64,000 bases of DNA from Paenibacillus_T sp033239625 (lineage in GTDB: Bacteria; Bacillota; Bacilli; Paenibacillales; Paenibacillaceae), in contig NZ_BTCK01000003.1 of assembly GCF_033239625.1 (NCBI RefSeq), positions 62,001-126,000 of the forward strand. The letters are read 5' to 3'. Shown piece by piece: positions 34,808-43,091 of this stretch (position 1 is its first letter; each line of letters starts with the position of its first letter). The position numbers and the translations under genes are program-made. Under the pieces are notes generated by a model, which had not been told where the DNA came from, did not search any database, and saw only the letters and a list, made by a program, of their open reading frames with translations.

Positions 34808-36340
34808 TTAATGCGATGCCGGCTTGATCTCCGCATGTTCCATCTCGCTCAGCTTCTTGCGGCCCATGAAGAACGTGAAGAGCAGCGCCAGAGCGGAAGG
34901 AATGATCGCCCATGCGAACGTATGCGTGATGGAGTACGAGAGTCCGGACGTGATTTTGTCCAGAATCTCTTCCGGAATATACTTCCGCATCTCAGGCGCC
35001 AGAATGGCGCGCGGGTCGCTGAGGTTGACTTCGGCTGGCAGTTGGCCCTTCTCGTCAGCAGTGAACAGCTTGCCGAATTGATTCAGCATCGTATGGCTCT
35101 GAATAATGCCGAACACCGTAATGCCGATCGTCATGCCGAGCGAACGAAGGAAGTTCAGCGTTGCTGAAGCGGTTCCCCGTTCCTGCGGCGAGAAGGAGAA
35201 GATGGCCGCGTTGCTCAGTACGGAGAACGAAGCCCCGATGCCGAGTCCGATCAGAACCATGAAGATGACGACGGTGTAGCGATGCGAGTCTACGCCAAGC
35301 GTGGTCAGCAGAATGTTGCCGACTGTCAGCAAGGCGAGCGTCGGAAGCATGAGCGTTCGGAACGACAGCTTCATCATAAGCGCGCCGCCGAAGGAAGCCG
35401 TCACGACGGAACCAAGCATCATTGGAAGCAGGACAAGGCCGGAATCCGTTGATTTGCCGCCGAATACGCCTTGAATGTAGATCGGGATGTAGACGGATGC
35501 CGTAATGAATGCGGCGCCGCTGAACATCGCGATGGCGTTACTGGACCAATACAGGCGATTCTTGAACATGCTGAACTTAATAATAGGCTCGGCAGCAGCA
35601 CGTTCGATGAAGATGAACGAAGTGATAAGCACGGCGAATCCAGCGAAGAGACTGAGGATAACGCCCGAATCCCATGCGTATTCCTTGCCGCCAAGTTCCA
35701 AGGCGAACATGAGGCAGACAACGGCGCCGACAAGCGCGATTGCACCCAGCCAGTCAATCTTCTGTTTGCTGTGCTCGACCGACTCTTTGTAGAAGAAAGC
35801 AACCATAACGAAAGCAATAAGACCGAGCGGAAGGTTGATGTAGAAAATCCATTCCCATTGAATGTAGTCCGTGATATAAGCGCCGAGCAGCGGGCCGAAA
35901 ATACTCGACATGCCGAATACGGCGCCGAACAATCCGCCCAGCTTGCCGCGGCTCTCCGGCTTAACGGCGTCGAACATGATCGTGAAGGCAACCGGTACGA
36001 GCGCGCCGCCCCCGATGCCTTGAATGGCGCGATAAATACTCAATTGCACGATGGATGTTGCGGTGCCGCATAGAATCGACCCCAACATAAAGACGAGAAT
36101 GCCGAATACAAAAAATTTCTTGCGTCCGTACATATCGGACAGCTTGCCGAATATCGGCATGCCCGCCATCTCGGCGACCATATAAGCCGATGTAACCCAT
36201 ACGAACTTGTCTAGCCCGCCGAGTTCACCGACAATGGTGCCCATAGCGGTCGCAACGATCGTATTGTCCATGGATGCCATTAGAATACCTAACAGCAGGC
36301 CGGCGACAACAATGCCGGCGTTATTGCGTTGTGCGGTCAT
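34808..36340 (-). CDS. MFS drug exporter, DHA2 (14-TM, EmrB/QacA-like)
   Basis: 510 residues with about fourteen membrane segments. Visible motifs: MDNTIVATAMGTIVGEL in helix 1 (motif D1), GKLSDMYGRKKFFVFGI (motif A) and GGGALVPVAFTIMFDAV (motif B/C region). Such pumps use proton motive force to expel drugs and other hydrophobic compounds. Its start overlaps the end of the PadR gene by 20 bases, so the two are co-transcribed and the pump is likely induced when PadR is released. Confidence 0.93.
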   Translation of the reverse strand: MTAQRNNAGIVVAGLLLGILMASMDNTIVATAMGTIVGELGGLDKFVWVTSAYMVAEMAGMPIFGKLSDMYGRKKFFVFGILVFMLGSILCGTATSIVQLSIYRAIQGIGGGALVPVAFTIMFDAVKPESRGKLGGLFGAVFGMSSIFGPLLGAYITDYIQWEWIFYINLPLGLIAFVMVAFFYKESVEHSKQKIDWLGAIALVGAVVCLMFALELGGKEYAWDSGVILSLFAGFAVLITSFIFIERAAAEPIIKFSMFKNRLYWSSNAIAMFSGAAFITASVYIPIYIQGVFGGKSTDSGLVLLPMMLGSVVTASFGGALMMKLSFRTLMLPTLALLTVGNILLTTLGVDSHRYTVVIFMVLIGLGIGASFSVLSNAAIFSFSPQERGTASATLNFLRSLGMTIGITVFGIIQSHTMLNQFGKLFTADEKGQLPAEVNLSDPRAILAPEMRKYIPEEILDKITSGLSYSITHTFAWAIIPSALALLFTFFMGRKKLSEMEHAEIKPASH

Positions 36341-36998
36341 GGTTCGTTGTTCCCTTCGAAATAGTTTTCAACTCTTGCAGTTGTTCATCATCTGGAGGCG
36401 TAACCATATGCCAGATGATCTCTCCGCCGGATTGCTCCGTCAAGCTTCCATTCTTGATGTCTTCCTTGAATGTCATCAACCATTGCAATTCAGACTCCAA
36501 CTGATGGATGATGTACTCCGCTTCGATAACGAATATTCTCGACAGCTCCATCCCCTTAGAGAATTCGATACCGGCCCGACGCTCGGCGATCGCTTTCTTA
36601 ATGAACCCGATGCGGCTGTCGAGTAACTCGACCGTTTCCAGAGGAGGAATGTGGCCGATAAACGCGAGCGCCGCGGGAAAATGCGGATATTCCTTCGCCG
36701 GCTCGTAAATCAGCTCCCGTATCCAATCGTGAAATCCCGATCGGCCCGCCTCCGTAGGCGCGTAGATCGTTCGTTCCGGGTGTTTTCCTTCCCGCTGGGT
36801 TTCCAGCTGAATGATCCACCCTTGCTTCAGCAGCGCCTCCACAACGGAATACAACGAGCCGTTATTCAGCTTGATCACGTCGGGTATGCCGCGCTGCTTC
36901 ATCGTGGCGGATATCTCATAAGGATGCATAGGCTTCTCATGAAGCAGCGACAGGACGGCGAGTGCCAGCATATTGGATATTTTGCGGGCGGCCATCAT
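36321..36998 (-). CDS. PadR-family transcriptional repressor
   Basis: 225 residues with ATG 36998 five bases after AAGGAGG. The PadR winged helix is clear (ALAVLSLLHEKPMHPYEISATMKQRGIPDVIKLNNGSLYSVVEALLKQGWI). The C-terminal Vir_C_2-like helical part carries dimer contacts. PadR repressors usually control efflux or phenolic-acid genes and bind palindromes overlapping their own promoter. It overlaps and is coupled to the downstream MFS exporter. Confidence 0.93.
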   Translation of the reverse strand: MMAARKISNMLALAVLSLLHEKPMHPYEISATMKQRGIPDVIKLNNGSLYSVVEALLKQGWIIQLETQREGKHPERTIYAPTEAGRSGFHDWIRELIYEPAKEYPHFPAALAFIGHIPPLETVELLDSRIGFIKKAIAERRAGIEFSKGMELSRIFVIEAEYIIHQLESELQWLMTFKEDIKNGSLTEQSGGEIIWHMVTPPDDEQLQELKTISKGTTNHDRTTQ

Positions 36999-37030
36999 CT
37001 TCACCTCCTTCTAACGATTACATACTCCAA

Positions 37031-37097
37031 TAGTCGATATCGAGTATACGAGATAGAATAATGGTCGTCAACGGTCTCGGGATGTAGTCGATAACGA
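37031..37097 (-). promoter_or_regulatory. Repeated TAGTCGATAWCGA elements upstream of PadR
   Basis: TAGTCGATATCGA (37031-37043) and TAGTCGATAACGA (37085-37097) are near-identical and contain CGATATCG-like dyads; a GTATAC dyad lies nearby. They are plausible PadR sites about 40 and 95 bases before its start. Confidence 0.45.
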
Positions 37098-37135
37098 AAA
37101 TTTTACATATAAGATTCAGAGAACTGAACATTGGG

Positions 37136-37188
37136 TTGCATTGCCATGAATGCTTCTGTATACTTTGTTAGTGATTAATCAATTACAA
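37136..37188 (+). promoter_or_regulatory. Promoter and operator copy 1 of the TetR/MFS regulon
   Basis: TTGCAT (37136-37141), a 17-base gap and TATACT (37159-37164) form the promoter. Operator TTAGTGATTAATCAATTAC (from 37168) lies immediately downstream, containing the TGATTAATCA palindrome. Confidence 0.75.
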
Positions 37189-37209
37189 GTTTTATAAGGG
37201 GGGACAAGG

Positions 37210-37740
37210 ATGGTTAAACTGGAAGCTGCGTCAGTGAACCGCAGATCAGATCTTATCTCAGCGGCGATTGAAGTGTTTGCCGAAGTCGGTTATTTTCGAG
37301 CCACGACAGCACAAGTTGCCGAGCGGGCCAATATTTCGCAGCCCTATGTATTCCGTTTCTTCGCATCCAAAGAGTCGCTGCTGTTAGCTGCGCTGGAGGC
37401 ATCCTGGGATCGTGTCATTGAATCGTTCCGCCGCGTGGTGGAGACGACCCCGCTGGAAATGTTGGAAACTAAGCTTGTAAAGGAGTACGAGAATATTCAG
37501 GCGTCGTATCAGAACGAGATGCTCCTGCAGATGCAGGCACAGACCATTCAGGAGGATGCAATCCAGCAGACAATGCGTACTGCCTACATGGAGATCCGCA
37601 ATATGGTTCTATTAGCGTTCCGTGATGCCGGCATATCCAATGCTGAAGAACGGGTGACGCTATTCCTTGCACGCGGCGTATTGTGCAATGTAGCTATTGC
37701 GATTAACTTGCCAGAGCTAATGAAGGAGCAGGAAGGGTAA
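37210..37740 (+). CDS. TetR-family regulator of the MFS / multicopper oxidase cluster
   Basis: 176 residues behind GGGGGG. The DNA-binding part is AIEVFAEVGYFRATTAQVAERANISQPYVFRFFASKESLLLAAL. The C-terminal domain is helical. Five copies of one operator motif are found: before this gene (37168), two around the next promoter (37756 and 37799), one before the MFS ATG (37946) and one across the MFS stop (39416). This strongly implies that it controls itself and the following genes. Ligand unknown. Confidence 0.93.
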   Translation: MVKLEAASVNRRSDLISAAIEVFAEVGYFRATTAQVAERANISQPYVFRFFASKESLLLAALEASWDRVIESFRRVVETTPLEMLETKLVKEYENIQASYQNEMLLQMQAQTIQEDAIQQTMRTAYMEIRNMVLLAFRDAGISNAEERVTLFLARGVLCNVAIAINLPELMKEQEG

Positions 37741-37755
37741 ATTTTTCTAAAATAG

Positions 37756-37819
37756 TTATTGACCAATCACTAACAATCGTTTATATTGAATTCATCGGTT
37801 AGTGATTGATCAATTACAA
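37756..37819 (+). promoter_or_regulatory. Promoter flanked by operator copies 2 and 3
   Basis: TTGACC (37759-37764), 17 bases and TATATT (37782-37787) form a strong promoter. An inverted operator (37756-37773; reads TTAGTGATTGGTCAATAA on the minus strand) covers the -35 box and another (TTAGTGATTGATCAATTAC, from 37799) lies downstream. A possible 17-codon TTG-started leader ORF (37839-37892) follows, behind GAGGGG; I give it little weight. Confidence 0.75.
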
Positions 37820-37945
37820 ACAAGAAAGCGAGGGGACCTTGTCGCAAGCGGATATGCTGGATGGGATAATTGGTGAGGAGCAGCCTTCTTAAACACAAGC
37901 GAGACATGCTTATAGGCGAAACAGAAATAGGATAAAGCTAAGGTT

Positions 37946-37963
37946 TTAGTTATTAATCAATCA
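37946..37963 (+). promoter_or_regulatory. Operator copy 4, before the MFS gene
   Basis: TTAGTTATTAATCAATCA differs from the copy 1 sequence at two positions and ends 20 bases before the MFS start. Confidence 0.6.
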
Positions 37964-37983
37964 ATAATTAGGAGGAGATTGTT

Positions 37984-39426
37984 ATGAGTTCCGCGGTTCA
38001 ATCGTTCATTACGAATCATGCTCGCACGCTTCAATATCGCTGGTGGGCGCTGATCGCGCTGGCACTGGCGCAATTCTTAGTGGTGTTGGATGCTTCAATC
38101 GTCAATATCGCACTCCCTTCACTCGGCTCTGAGCTTCACCTAAGCACCAATATGCTGAGCTGGGTTATAACGGCTTATGTGCTGCCCTTCGGGGGATTGC
38201 TGCTTCTCGGCGGCAGGCTGTCGGATCGCTTCGGACACCGAAGATTGTTCATGACCGGAGTGGCTGGATTCGCGATAGCATCGGCCGCAGCCGGTCTGTC
38301 CACCTCAGGCGCATGGCTGCTCACAGCAAGAGCAGTGCAAGGCGCGTCGGCCGCTCTGCTCGCGCCAGCGGCGCTGGCGCTCGTGACGAAGCTGTTCGCG
38401 AATCCGCAGGATCGCGCTAAGGCGCTAGGCATCTGGGGTGCAGTTGCCGGTATTGGCAGTGCGGCAGGAGTCCTGTTAGGTGGCGTATTGACTGCTTCGC
38501 TTGGCTGGTCTTCCGTCTTCTATGTGAATGTCCCTGTAGCAGCGCTCGTTCTCGCGGTGATCCCATTCCTAATTCCCAAGGATTCGCAAGGCGAACGCGT
38601 AAGTCTTGATGCAGCGGGCTCCGCTGCTGTAACGGCGGGCATTGTCGCCCTGGTTGCCGCATTGTCTGGAACAGAGCGAGTCGGCTGGACGTCCCCGCAG
38701 ACGCTCATTCTCGCCGGTTTGGCGGTTGTACTGCTCGCAGCGTTCATCTTTTTGGAGAAGCGAGTAGCGAATCCGCTTATGCCGCTGGGCATTTTCCGCA
38801 ATAAGTCCATTACGGGCGGGAATCTAGCCATGTTCCTGATCGGAGGCGCGACGACGGGGCTGTTCTTCGCGCTATCGGTTTATATGCAGCAGGTGCTTCA
38901 TTACGATGCGTTGAAAGCAGGACTCACTCAGCTGCCGCTGGCGGGCTCGCTGGTCATCATCGCCGGAATCGTACCCGCTGTGGTTAAGGCGATCGGTACG
39001 CGCAAGACACTGGCGGGGTCACTGCTGCTGTTGGCACTGGGTCTAATCTGGCTCTCTTTGTCTCCTAGCGATGCTTCATTTGCGGTTCATTTGCTCGGTC
39101 CGTCGATCCTAATAGGCATTGGGCTGGGAGGCGCATTCGTCGCAGGAACGGAGCTTGCCGTACACGGCGTTGCGGATGATGAGGCAGGACTTGCAAGCGG
39201 CTTGGTTAATACGAGTCAGCAGATCGGCGGCGCCATCGGGCTTGCAGTGCTTACAACGGTCGCTTCGACGCGCATGGATCATCTGATTGGACGTGGTGCA
39301 ACTGAAGCGTATGCACTGACGGGAGGGTTTTCTTGGGTATTCATCGGAGCCGCGGTCTTTGCAATTATTGGTGCGATTATAGTTCTGGTGGTTGTAAAGC
39401 CACTTTCGTCCAATGTTATTGATTAA
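37984..39426 (+). CDS. MFS exporter, DHA2 family (14-TM)
   Basis: 480 residues behind AGGAGG. VVLDASIVNIALPSLGSEL is the helix-1 D1 motif, and GGRLSDRFGHRRLFMTGVAGF is motif A between helices 2 and 3. About fourteen membrane segments are present. It should export a toxic or signalling small molecule by proton antiport. It is transcribed with the NmrA-like and multicopper oxidase genes and is under the TetR operators described around it. It differs from the DHA2 pump at 34808, so the window carries two. Confidence 0.94.
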   Translation: MSSAVQSFITNHARTLQYRWWALIALALAQFLVVLDASIVNIALPSLGSELHLSTNMLSWVITAYVLPFGGLLLLGGRLSDRFGHRRLFMTGVAGFAIASAAAGLSTSGAWLLTARAVQGASAALLAPAALALVTKLFANPQDRAKALGIWGAVAGIGSAAGVLLGGVLTASLGWSSVFYVNVPVAALVLAVIPFLIPKDSQGERVSLDAAGSAAVTAGIVALVAALSGTERVGWTSPQTLILAGLAVVLLAAFIFLEKRVANPLMPLGIFRNKSITGGNLAMFLIGGATTGLFFALSVYMQQVLHYDALKAGLTQLPLAGSLVIIAGIVPAVVKAIGTRKTLAGSLLLLALGLIWLSLSPSDASFAVHLLGPSILIGIGLGGAFVAGTELAVHGVADDEAGLASGLVNTSQQIGGAIGLAVLTTVASTRMDHLIGRGATEAYALTGGFSWVFIGAAVFAIIGAIIVLVVVKPLSSNVID

Positions 39427-39436
39427 TCAATTACAA
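39416..39436 (+). promoter_or_regulatory. Operator copy 5, overlapping the MFS stop codon
   Basis: TTATTGATTAATCAATTAC (from 39416) differs from copy 1 at one position and includes the TAA of the MFS gene. It lies 20 bases before the NmrA-like start and may control an internal promoter. Confidence 0.65.
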
Positions 39437-39456
39437 TAATATGGAGTGTGATAGCA

Positions 39457-40341
39457 ATGGTAAAAGCAATGGTAGTCCGAGCGGGCAGCGGTTGGGGCAA
39501 GGCGTTGGTCAAACAATTAATCGAGGCGAATGCCGAAGTTGTCGCCTATTCCGGTTCGCAGAGGAAGCTGGATACGCTGAAGACGAACCTCTCTTCTCCG
39601 CTTCTGCGAACGGTGAGAGGGGAGGCTGGCCGCTCGGGTGAACTGCTGGCCGCCGCCAGTGGCGTGGATGTTATATTCTGCGGGGTGCACTTAACTTATG
39701 ACGACAAGCCGGAGAACGTGTATCGAATGCTGGAAGCCGTTCGAAGCGTCTCGGCAGCCATCGGAGCCAAGCTGGTTGTCGTGGAAGGGGTCTATTCCCC
39801 TTCGGATGTGAACGTGAAGAAAGCAGTGAACCTTCCCGGCCCCAATAAGCTGCACATTTTCAGCCCGGAGCTGTATGGCAGCGGCGCTTCCAACACACTG
39901 ATCCATTATGCGCTGCGCAAATTCGTTCACGGGAAGACTATTAAGCTTCCCCTCGATCCATCGGTTAGAAGAGACTATTTATTCATAGACGATGCTGCGC
40001 GGTATGTATGCGAGCTGGCTTCAACGGCATCCGCGTACGGTCATGATTGGAATCTCCGCGGCAATGGTCCGATCTCGCAAGCGGAACTGCTTGGCTTAGC
40101 GAGTTCAGTCGTTCAAGCAGCGCCGCGGTTCGAGCCGATCGGGGGGTGGCAGCAGCGTTTGCTGCAGTGGTATGCGCCTAGTATGAAGTTGTTGTTAGAC
40201 AGCTATGAGCAGCGCGGCAGTATGGATGAAACCTTAAGCATGGTATATGAGGGGATAGCTAGAACCCCGTATCAAGAAGGGATAGCTTTCACGGTACGGC
40301 GCATGTTGGATACGGATTTGACCGTCAGGAAGGGGGGATAG
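39457..40341 (+). CDS. NAD(P)-binding NmrA/epimerase-like protein
   Basis: 294 residues from ATG 39457, behind GGAG. The start (MVKAMVVRAGSGWGKALVKQLIEANAEVVAYSGSQRKLDTL) is a Rossmann beta-alpha-beta unit of the extended SDR/NmrA kind, with a degenerate glycine motif (AGSGWG). The region VVVEGVYSP...GPNKLHIFSPELYGSGASN and RRDYLFIDDAARYVCEL matches nucleoside-sugar epimerase-like oxidoreductases. No clear YxxxK is present, so it may be a redox sensor or an atypical reductase. It is three bases upstream of the multicopper oxidase gene. Confidence 0.85.
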   Translation: MVKAMVVRAGSGWGKALVKQLIEANAEVVAYSGSQRKLDTLKTNLSSPLLRTVRGEAGRSGELLAAASGVDVIFCGVHLTYDDKPENVYRMLEAVRSVSAAIGAKLVVVEGVYSPSDVNVKKAVNLPGPNKLHIFSPELYGSGASNTLIHYALRKFVHGKTIKLPLDPSVRRDYLFIDDAARYVCELASTASAYGHDWNLRGNGPISQAELLGLASSVVQAAPRFEPIGGWQQRLLQWYAPSMKLLLDSYEQRGSMDETLSMVYEGIARTPYQEGIAFTVRRMLDTDLTVRKGG

Positions 40342-40344
40342 AGT

Positions 40345-41859
40345 ATGGCTGGGAGAAGCGTGAAACGTCTGTTCTATATCGGTCTGCCTGTCCTTGTCGC
40401 CCTTCTGGTTGGAGCGGCACTGACCACTTATTGGTGGCAGATGCGGCTTCAGAAGCCGGTCGAGGTCAACATGGCCGACATGGGCCATATGGCAGGAATG
40501 ACGCACTCGGAGCATATGGAGCATATGGAGCATATGGAGCATATGGGAGTTATGGCGGCTGCTAATTCCGATGAGAAGTCGGTTTCCTGCACCGCGATTA
40601 ACGCTCCGGAATCAGAGGCCCCTATTCGCAAGTTCGATGTCACCGCAGCCCGGACGAAGCTGAAGTTGGATAACGGCAAGACAGTTGATGCATGGACCTT
40701 CAACGGCATATCGCCAGGGCCTGAGCTTCGCGTTACGGAGGGTGACCGGGTTGTCGTGACGCTTCATAACAAGGACATCGAGGACGGGGTTACGATTCAC
40801 TGGCACGGGATTACGGTCCCGTGTTCGCAGGATGGGATTGCTGGCGTGACGCAGGACGCTGTACTCCCCGGCGGCCAATTCACGTATACTTTTATCGCGA
40901 CGAGTCCCGGCACGTATTGGTATCACTCCCATCAGATGAGTTCCATTCAGGCCAGCAAAGGGCTTCTAGGTTCACTAATCGTTGAGCCCAAGCAGAAGTC
41001 TGAATTCGATCCCTCGACAAACGAGGCGACGGCTCTCTATCAGCAGCTCGGTTCCTCCATGCTGGTGAACGGAAGCGCGAATGGGCTTGCTGTGCCAGGC
41101 AAACCGGGCGAGCAAATTAGACTTCGGTTGATTAATGCAGGCAATGAAACGATGGAGTTCGATATCGATGGTGCCCCTGTACGGGTGCTGGCGATGGACG
41201 GACATGATCTGCACGACCCTGGGCTGCTGGATGCTGCGATTGTTCCGATCGGGGCAGGACAGCGGTATGATCTGCTCATTACGATGCCGGAGTCGGGCCA
41301 AGTCATCGTCCATAGCCCCTCGGCAAAGAGCTTACCGATTAAGATAGGCAGCGGAGCCCAACCGCAGCATTCAGAAGGCGGAGAGCTGTTCTCGTTCGTC
41401 GATTATGGCTCGCCGTCACCGACGGATCCGACTCCTAGGGTTGAGCCTGATCGGCATTTCGAGCTTAAGCTGGGCCAGACGTTATTCACCAAATCCATCA
41501 ACGGGAAATCCTTTCACGAGATTCCCCCTTTGACCGTCAAGGAAGGCGATCATGTTGTTATCACTGTATCCAACGAAGGCGGCGGCGATCATCCATTTCA
41601 CGTCCATGGGCATGTATTCCGCGTTCTTAGCAGGAATGGCGTTGCTCTGCAAGGCAGCCCTGTATATCTGGATACGCTCCTAACGAAGAAAGGCGAGACC
41701 TATGAGCTGTATTTGGAGGCGAACAATCCGGGGCTCTGGATGGCGCACTGCCACAATCTGAAGCATGCCTCGATGGGCATGAGCATGATGCTCAATTACG
41801 AGGGCATCACAACGCCCTACCGGGTCGGAACCAAGTCAGGCAATCTCCCTGATCTATAA
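40345..41859 (+). CDS. Multicopper oxidase with a Met/His-rich N-terminal tract
   Basis: 504 residues behind GGGGGG. An N-terminal membrane anchor or signal (LFYIGLPVLVALLVGAALTTYWW) precedes a Met/His-rich tract (43-70; MADMGHMAGM then HME repeats). All copper sites are present: HWHG and YWYHSH for the trinuclear centre, then HPFHVHGH, and HCHNLKHASMGM with the type-1 ligands. It thus oxidises an organic or metal substrate on the outer face while reducing oxygen to water. The Met/His tract probably binds Cu(I), as in CueO and PcoA-like enzymes. It is in the TetR-controlled operon. Confidence 0.95.
   Translation: MAGRSVKRLFYIGLPVLVALLVGAALTTYWWQMRLQKPVEVNMADMGHMAGMTHSEHMEHMEHMEHMGVMAAANSDEKSVSCTAINAPESEAPIRKFDVTAARTKLKLDNGKTVDAWTFNGISPGPELRVTEGDRVVVTLHNKDIEDGVTIHWHGITVPCSQDGIAGVTQDAVLPGGQFTYTFIATSPGTYWYHSHQMSSIQASKGLLGSLIVEPKQKSEFDPSTNEATALYQQLGSSMLVNGSANGLAVPGKPGEQIRLRLINAGNETMEFDIDGAPVRVLAMDGHDLHDPGLLDAAIVPIGAGQRYDLLITMPESGQVIVHSPSAKSLPIKIGSGAQPQHSEGGELFSFVDYGSPSPTDPTPRVEPDRHFELKLGQTLFTKSINGKSFHEIPPLTVKEGDHVVITVSNEGGGDHPFHVHGHVFRVLSRNGVALQGSPVYLDTLLTKKGETYELYLEANNPGLWMAHCHNLKHASMGMSMMLNYEGITTPYRVGTKSGNLPDL
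40510..40545 (+). repeat. Four tandem 9-bp repeats encoding HME units
   Basis: GAGCATATG occurs four times without a break. The repeat is in frame and encodes three HME units and a final HMG. Copy number could vary by slippage, lengthening or shortening the metal-binding tract. Confidence 0.9.
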
Positions 41860-41937
41860 AATTAATTTACTATAATTGGTATCTCTCTTCATATACAATA
41901 AAAGCAATTCGATCTTGATCCTAATGGGAGGTTCACG

Positions 41938-42942
41938 ATGAAAGCAGAGACGCAAGACAGAGGCCGCATGATGCGAGCGCTCGTCTATGACCAGTATGGA
42001 TTGCCCGACGACGTCCTTCGAATCGCGCAGGTCGAGGTGCCTGTACCGAAGGAGCATGAAGTATTGATCGAAGTTGCTGCTGCATCGCTCAACTCTTGGG
42101 ATTGGGACCTGCTGCTCGGCAAGCCGTTCGTGAACCGGATCGGCGGGCTTCGCAAACCCCGGTACCCGATTCTCGGCGCGGACGTTGCAGGTCGGGTAGT
42201 CGCTGTAGGATCGGCGGTTCAGCGATTTCAGCCTGGAGATGAAGTGTTTGGAGACCTCTCGGGCTGTGGTTGGGGCGGATTCGCCGAATATGTATGTGCG
42301 AGCGAGAAGGCTCTAACGCCGAAACCGGCAGGAATAAGCTTCGCGCAGGCGGCTGCGATACCGCAGGCGGCCGTCCTTGCCCTGCAAGGATTGCGCATGC
42401 AAGGCGATCTGGCAAAGGGGCACCATGTGCTCATTAACGGAGCGGGTGGCGGTGTCGGCACATTCGCCATTCCATACATAAAGCTGCAGGGCGCGGAGGT
42501 GACGGGCGTCGATGCTGCCGAGAAGCTGGATCTGCTGCGCGCCGTCGGGGCAGATCATGTACTGGATTATCGTACACAGGATTTTACGACAGACGGACCG
42601 CAATATGATCTCATTCTCGACGTCGTCGGCCATCGGTCGCTGTTCGAGATGAAGCGCGCACTGCGGCAGGGCGGCACCTATGTCATGATCGGCGGGACTA
42701 TGAATCGGATTATTCAAGCCGCGCTAACAGGACCGCTGGTGGCATGGCTTACTGGCAAAAAAGTAAAGGTACTTCTCCATAAGCCGAGCCATGACGATCA
42801 GCTTATCTGGAAGTCACTCGTTGAGTCCGGTCAGGTCGTGCCTGTCGTTGATCGGCAGTATACACTTGATCATGCGATAGAGGCGTTCCGATATTACGGG
42901 GAAGGCCGAGCGAAAGGAAAGATCGTCGTTAGCCTGTTGTGA
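41938..42942 (+). CDS. Zinc-independent quinone oxidoreductase-like MDR protein
   Basis: 334 residues behind GGGAGGT. It is a medium-chain dehydrogenase/reductase of the quinone oxidoreductase branch: an N-terminal GroES-like fold (PKEHEVLIEVAAASLNSWDWDLLLG...PILGADVAGRVVAVG) and a cofactor motif GAGGGVGTFAIPYIKLQGAEVTG. The zinc-ligand cysteines of alcohol dehydrogenases are absent. The C-terminus (YTLDHAIEAFRYYGEGRAKGKIVVSL) is typical. It probably reduces an enone or quinone with NADPH. It lies 78 bases after the oxidase gene on the same strand, so it may share its regulation. Confidence 0.92.
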   Translation: MKAETQDRGRMMRALVYDQYGLPDDVLRIAQVEVPVPKEHEVLIEVAAASLNSWDWDLLLGKPFVNRIGGLRKPRYPILGADVAGRVVAVGSAVQRFQPGDEVFGDLSGCGWGGFAEYVCASEKALTPKPAGISFAQAAAIPQAAVLALQGLRMQGDLAKGHHVLINGAGGGVGTFAIPYIKLQGAEVTGVDAAEKLDLLRAVGADHVLDYRTQDFTTDGPQYDLILDVVGHRSLFEMKRALRQGGTYVMIGGTMNRIIQAALTGPLVAWLTGKKVKVLLHKPSHDDQLIWKSLVESGQVVPVVDRQYTLDHAIEAFRYYGEGRAKGKIVVSLL

Positions 42943-42952
42943 ATAAAATAGA

Positions 42953-43003
42953 GGGCCGAAACGCGGTCAGAGCCAGAGCTAAGAGACGGCCGCGTTTCGG
43001 CCC
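42953..43003 (+). terminator. Terminator after the MDR gene
   Basis: A perfect 14-bp stem (GGGCCGAAACGCGG with CCGCGTTTCGGCCC) closes a 23-base loop and is followed by TTTG. Confidence 0.88.
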
Positions 43004-43091
43004 TTTGTCTGCTCTCCGCATGAATGGTACGTTAGTTGGAGATGGTAAACCTGTCCAAGCAAATAACGATGTGGAAGGGGACACCAAGTAG

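Noticed and set aside
37839..37892. A 17-codon TTG-started ORF between the TetR promoter and MFS gene
   Set aside because: It has a weak GAGGGG ribosome site and no recognisable content; probably chance, so mentioned only within the promoter entry.
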